From: Chondrilla cf. caribensis
Lineage: Eukaryota; Porifera; Demospongiae; Chondrillida; Chondrillidae
DNA length: 10,000 nucleotides
Direction of reading: 5' to 3'
Assembly (NCBI GenBank): GCA_964020155.1
Contig: OZ026565.1
Span: forward strand, 1,090,001 to 1,100,000
Part shown: in pieces, positions 1 through 10,000 of the stretch
How the letters are laid out: each line of letters opens with the position of its first letter
Position numbering within the stretch: the stretch's first letter is position 1
Notes under the pieces: generated by a model
The model's database searches: none
Seen by the model: the letters and a program-made list of their open reading frames with translations, nothing else
What the model was told of the DNA's origin: nothing
Made by a program: the position numbers and the translations under genes

Positions 1-540
1 AATAGGTGCAAATAGGAAATTAAAAGATGATGAAAGTATCTTGGAAGTCGTTAATCGTTAAAAGATTCATGGTAAATTAAATGAATGTTACAACAAATGA
101 GTCTTTCGTACAGCTCATGACGGATACCTTGGATCGGTTGATACGTATTAGCTAATAATTATTATGCTCAAACAATAAATATGATACCAGGTTCCATGCC
201 AATGCAATAATAGTCTGCGTCGAATATCATAATTAGGGCGATCATTGCTTCAGTGGATCAATGATGGTACAATTGTGGCCATTTGGATTTTCTCAAAACT
301 TGCCACAATTGTACCTGAAATTTTCCAGATTTTCAGATTCGCAGATAACTGTGTGAGGGCAGAATGTCATTTCCTCTGACACTCTTTCGGCAACAATGTC
401 ATGACTGATGATAGTAGTAATCCACTACTATGGCAGCAAATTGTTTTGTCTGCTAAAGTTTGTCTGCTATGTGGTTTTTGCATCTCATCACCATGACAAT
501 GGCAGCGTGGCTTACTCAGGTTGTTCCCTGTTGTTGCTAG
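1..540. other. Upstream region with no supportable gene
   Basis: This AT-rich stretch has no open frame with recognisable protein content. A short open frame at 2-61 runs from the window edge to TAA and could in principle be the tail of an exon, but 19 codons with no family signature are not enough to call it. The segment just before 541 (pyrimidine-rich, ending ttgctag) looks like the 3' end of an intron, so much of this region is probably intron of the death-domain gene, whose earlier exons would lie here or left of the window. A perfect 14-bp inverted repeat at 266-315 is listed separately. Confidence 0.5.
266..315. repeat. 14-bp perfect inverted repeat (stem-loop)
   Basis: The arm ggtacaattgtggc at 266-279 is exactly reverse-complemented at 302-315, leaving a 22-nt loop. 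It lies in non-coding sequence, probably intronic or upstream of the death-domain gene. It could be a remnant of a small foldback element or a chance hairpin. The core caattg also occurs in the B-type repeats of introns 5 and 9, but the arms as a whole do not match them. Confidence 0.55.
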
Positions 541-657
541 GTGACACTGAGGTCAGGAGGAAGCGTACACTTGCACCTGTTCAGAACACGGAGGAGGAGG
601 ACAAAGATGGGGGATCTCCCTTTGTAGGTGAAGAAGACCCAGAGGAAGCTGTTTTTT
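541..657 (+). CDS. Death-domain gene, acidic linker exon
   Basis: The exon is bounded by an acceptor ending ttgctag and a donor GTGAGT at 658. It begins and ends in phase 1 and adds 39 codons. The product starts with a basic patch ([11 protein letters not shown]) and continues into a strongly acidic stretch ([10 protein letters not shown], then [10 protein letters not shown]). There is no recognisable fold, so it is probably a disordered linker. Frame continuity with the next exon through a split Cys codon (t|gt) supports the call. Expression evidence would be needed to exclude that it is chance open sequence. Confidence 0.55.
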
Positions 658-1123
658 GTGAGTACTCTGTGTACTACAGCTGAACCTTGATTTTACATCC
701 AACACTCTGTGCCCTTCAGTTGGAACTTGATAATCTGACATCCAACATTTTGTGTACTACAGCTAAACCTTGATAATCGGACATCCACCACTCTGTGTAC
801 TTCAGTTTGACCTTGATAATCCGACGTCCAACACACTGTGCTGCAGTTGAACCTTGATAATCCGACATGCCTGCAATCCAACACTGCAATACAGATGAAC
901 CTTGATAATCCAACGTCCATATGAACAGACCTTATAAGCTGATCATGTGTCCATTTTTAAGATAAAACCATCATTAAACTTTATTACTACACAACATTAA
1001 TACTGTACATTAGAGGTTATTAGGTTATTAATTTCTTGACAGGTAAAGGGAGAAAAAGGTCCTCTGCAAGTGAAGCTGTTCCATCTGGGAAGAAGAATAG
1101 TAGTAGTTCTGTGGATTTTCTAG

Positions 1124-1208
<85 letters not shown>

Positions 1209-1233
1209 TACATGTGCATGCGTGTATGCGTGC

Positions 1234-1300
<67 letters not shown>

Positions 1301-1623
1301 GGACTGTAAGGGTGCTTTGTCACACTTCTCCTCCAGACAAAATTCCTTCTGATTTTGGCCTTCAAGAAGTGTTAAAAGCTGTTCCGAAGTGGGAGAGCCT
1401 TGCCATTGCCCTTCATGTACCAAAAGCCAAAGTTAACGTTTACAAGCAGGATTCAAATGATGGTCTGGAAGCCCTCTGTTACTGGAGGGATGGGAGAAGC
1501 TCCCCAAAGGTCTCCAATACATGGAGGTTCTTGTTGGAAGCTGTGAAGGAAGAGAAAGGAAGAAGAATTGCACAAGATATAGAGAAAAACGTTTGTGGCA
1601 ATCCACGTTGTTCAGAAGAGTGA
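541..1623 (+). CDS. Death-domain protein, 3' part of gene (three exons, 5' incomplete)
   Basis: Joined exons 541-657, 1043-1123 and 1337-1623 give a C-terminal protein fragment of about 160 residues. Death domains are six-helix bundles that pair with other death domains in apoptosis, innate immune and NF-kB-type signalling. The last exon has the family pattern: a helix-1 segment ([10 protein letters not shown]), the WESLAIAL motif typical of helix 2, a YWRDGR motif in the middle and a W-x-x-LLEAV helix near the end. The two preceding exons encode low-complexity linkers, one acidic and one Lys/Ser-rich with a possible basic nuclear-localisation-like patch (KGRKR). All introns here are phase 1, so each internal exon (117 and 81 nt) can be skipped without a frame change. 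No start codon is visible upstream, so the 5' end is missing or unrecognised. The domain call is strong; partner domains and specific function cannot be told. Confidence 0.75.
677..918 (+). repeat. Tandem array of about six 43-bp units resembling pogo/Tigger-type transposon ends
   Basis: Six diverged copies begin cag(c/t)tgaaccttgataat, at about 677, 716, 760, 803, 844 and 893, each followed by ccgacatccaacactctgtg-like sequence. The start of the unit resembles the terminal inverted repeats of pogo/Tigger-like DNA transposons (CAGTnGAACCTnnnTAATnCG as I remember it), but no matching opposite terminus or transposase is seen. The array occupies most of the intron at 658-1042. Confidence 0.65.
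1043..1123 (+). CDS. Death-domain gene, Lys/Ser-rich linker exon
   Basis: An 81-nt exon lies between an acceptor (atttcttgacag) and a donor at 1124 that is the first GT of a (GT)n run. Its 27 codons include KGRKR, then Ser-rich and KKNSSSS segments, ending in VDFL. It is phase 1 on both sides. It is likely a flexible linker in front of the death domain. The basic cluster could serve nuclear import, which is inference only. Confidence 0.6.
   Translation, partial: VKGEKGPLQVKLFHLGRRIVVVLWIF
1124..1295 (+). repeat. Compound microsatellite (GT)n-(GA)n-(GT)n filling an intron
   Basis: A GT run (1124-1146) passes into a GA run (about 1147-1206), then a short degenerate part, then a second pure GT run (about 1235-1295). 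It fills most of the 213-bp intron 1124-1336, and the first GT is the splice donor. The intron length is a multiple of three and contains no stop in the coding frame. Confidence 0.95.
1337..1623 (+). CDS. Death domain exon, C-terminal end of gene
   Basis: After a pyrimidine-rich acceptor (cttctcctccag) the frame runs 95 residues to TGA at 1621-1623. About 80 of them form a complete death-fold pattern: [21 protein letters not shown] (helices 1-2), a basic region with KAKVNVYKQ (helix 3), [12 protein letters not shown] (helix 4 and the conserved W), [19 protein letters not shown] (helices 5-6) and a short tail ending CSEE. The YWRDGR...TWRFLLEAV layout resembles the death-domain proteins that are numerous in sponges and cnidarians. 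The closest named family cannot be fixed by eye. A generic RIPK-, FADD- or UNC5-type death domain is the alternative wording, not a different fold. Confidence 0.8.
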
Positions 1624-2054
1624 ACCAAGTACCTTTATAGGACTCTACTCACACATTTTGTATCAGTCCGTTTGACTCTAATAACTTGAACTAGGAACTA
1701 AAAAGGTGCCTGTTTTCTATGTTTCTTTGTCTTGTTTTATACATTTTTTTCTTCCGAACTTTTATCATGAGCTCATTCGTCCTCCACGAGTGTGTACTGT
1801 TCACTAGTTCTTTCGTGATTGTAATTAGCGGATTTGATGGTGATTTCCCTTGAGGTCACGTTATCTTTAAAAGGTCAATTGTACATCATGTGACATACAC
1901 GTGACGAATCTCGCCTGATTATCGTCCGATTATGTAGGGTCTGTCTTCGCGCGGTTCGCGATCGTGAAGGACCTTCTGAGCTCTGTACGCGCGCGAGGTC
2001 GAGAGGTGGATGCTTTTCAAGGCGATCTGAGCATCAGCTGGAAACGGTTGCGCC
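1624..2054 (+). promoter_or_regulatory. Intergenic region: 3' end of death-domain gene, then CpG-rich promoter and 5' leader
   Basis: The first part (1624-1780) is T-rich and should contain the 3' UTR of the upstream gene, but no AATAAA is present. From about 1850 the sequence changes. There is an M-box/E-box-like TCATGTGA at 1886-1893 and a palindromic CACGTG at 1898-1903. A CpG-dense stretch follows (cgcgcggttcgcgatcg and tacgcgcgcgagg, about 1948-2003) that continues into exon 1 of the reductase. No clear TATA box is seen; tctttaaaag at 1864-1873 is a weak candidate. Two tiny upstream open frames (ATG-TAG at 1932, six codons at 2010-2030) would precede the main ATG if they are transcribed. 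The transcription start is not determinable here. Confidence 0.4.
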
Positions 2055-9235
<7,181 letters not shown>

Positions 9236-9258
9236 GTATGGAGCAGCTGTTGGTAGAT

Positions 9259-9622
9259 TACAGTAGAACCTCACTTTATGGCCACCTCAGTAATAAGACC
9301 ACCTCAGTAATAGGACCACCTCAGTAATAAGACCACCTCAGTAATAGGACCACCTCAGTAATAGGACCACCTCAGTAATAGGACCACCTCAGTAATAAGA
9401 CCACATCAGTAATGAGACCACGTCAGTAATAGGACCACCTCAGTAATAGGACCACCTCAGTAATAGGACCACCTCAGTAATAGGACCACTATTTCCCAGT
9501 CCCAGGAATTCCTGTACTGTATTACTCTATACACAGTATCAACATCCGAATTAGGACCACCTCACAATTGAGACCACTTTGACTGGTCCCACATGTGGCC
9601 TCAATTGTGAGGTTCTACTGTA
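9259..9622 (+). mobile_element. B element: TA-flanked terminal-inverted-repeat element with 17-bp minisatellite core
   Basis: It starts tacagtagaacctcac at 9259-9274 and ends gtgaggttctactgta at 9607-9622, a perfect 16-bp inverted pair including TA at each outer edge. Inside are about 12 units of ccacctcagtaataggac type (9281-9486), the 63-bp tail shared with intron 7, and an inner inverted pair (ctcacaattgagacc and ggcctcaattgtgag). The CAGTnGAACCTC termini and TA flanks resemble pogo/Tc1-mariner-type non-autonomous elements. There is no coding capacity. It sits in intron 9 of the reductase. Confidence 0.75.
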
Positions 9623-9971
9623 CTTCAACTGGTCCCACAGGTGGTCTCAATTGTGAGGTTCTACTGTACTTCAACTGGTCCCACAGGGGGTCTCAATTGT
9701 GAGGTTCCACTGTACTTCAACTGGTCCCACAGGTGGTCTCAATTGTGAGGTTCTACTGTACTTCAACTGGTCCCACAGGGGGTCTCAATTGTGAGGTTCC
9801 ACTGTACTTCAACTGGTCCCACAGGTGGTCTCAATTGTGAGGTTCCACTGTACTTCAACTGGTCCCACAGGTGGTCTCAATTGTGAGGTTCTACTGTACT
9901 TCAACTGGTCCCACAGGGGGTCTCAATTGTGAGGTTCCACTGTACTTCAACTGGTCCCACAGGTGGTCTCA
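9577..9971 (+). repeat. 46-bp tandem array, eight full copies plus a partial, made of the B element's right end
   Basis: The unit runs from cttcaactggtcccacagg to gaggttctactgta, with copies starting at 9577, 9623, 9669, 9715, 9761, 9807, 9853, 9899 and a partial at 9945. The first copy (cttTGactgg, catgtggcc) is the B element's own right end. Later copies differ mainly at two sites (aggtgg/aggggg, ttcta/ttcca) in an ordered pattern. The array ends in cagggttagggcctgagg, which is not repeat. Confidence 0.93.
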
Positions 9972-10000
9972 GGGTTAGGGCCTGAGGTGGTATCATGTAT

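Noticed and set aside
2..61. Possible C-terminal end of an exon at the left edge (19 codons then TAA)
   Set aside because: Too short, with no family signature and no splice context visible in the window.
541..657. Idea that the acidic exon starts the gene at an ATG near 494-500
   Set aside because: The frame from those ATGs reaches TAG at the 538-540 intron end and does not join the exon frame, so the true start must be elsewhere.
9236..9327. Read-through of exon 9 giving an alternative C-terminus of the reductase
   Set aside because: The added residues come from the TIR and repeat of a mobile element and would lack the rest of the NADPH domain. A GT donor in the right phase is present at 9236, so splicing is the simpler reading.
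9972..9982. Telomere-like ggttaggg
   Set aside because: It is only about one and a half TTAGGG units, not an array, so it is not evidence of a telomere or interstitial telomeric repeat.

Overview
The window is nuclear DNA of an intron-rich eukaryote, most likely an early-branching animal. Coding exons carry canonical GT-AG borders and consistent phases. A death-domain exon of a style common in sponge and cnidarian gene sets lies just upstream of a diflavin reductase, and the introns are packed with microsatellites, minisatellites and small inverted-repeat elements. A demosponge is my best guess from these family impressions; nothing in the window proves the taxon.

Layout, all genes on the + strand. 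(1) Positions 1-540 hold no gene I can support, apart from a 14-bp perfect inverted repeat at 266-315. (2) The 3' end of a death-domain gene has three exons (541-657, 1043-1123, 1337-1623) joined by phase-1 introns. The first of these introns carries a 43-bp tandem array that looks like repeated transposon ends; the second is almost entirely GT/GA microsatellite. (3) A CpG-rich intergenic stretch (1624-2054) with two E-box-like sites is probably the promoter and 5' leader of the next gene. (4) From 2055 to the right edge lies a diflavin (FMN/FAD/NADPH) reductase, of which nine exons (about 505 codons) are present: an N-terminal membrane anchor, an FMN flavodoxin domain, a connecting/FAD domain and the start of the NADPH-binding domain. 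The final exon(s) are off the right edge. The catalytic core reads most like the sulfite reductase flavoprotein (CysJ) or methionine synthase reductase branch of the family, while the single-helix anchor is what one expects of cytochrome P450 reductase.

The most striking property is that all nine introns of the reductase hold at least one tandem array, while the exons are clean. Two different 17-bp minisatellite families recur: family A, whose unit contains TACTAAC, in introns 1 and 4; and family B, unit ccacctcagtaataggac-like, in introns 1, 5, 7 and 9 in both orientations. Intron 2 holds about 52 copies of a 20-bp unit reaching the 3' splice site, and introns 2, 3, 6 and 8 contain long GT or CA runs. 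Several arrays are the interiors of terminal-inverted-repeat elements. A nearly complete B element with TA-flanked termini is in intron 9, followed by eight-plus 46-bp tandem copies of its right end; an inverted relative is in intron 5; fragments occur in introns 4 and 7. Intron 4 also has a foldback element whose centre is a piece of the B element.

The two genes are head-to-tail 431 bp apart and nothing shows a functional link between them. The long open frames across the repeats on both strands are artefacts of stop-free repeat units, not genes.
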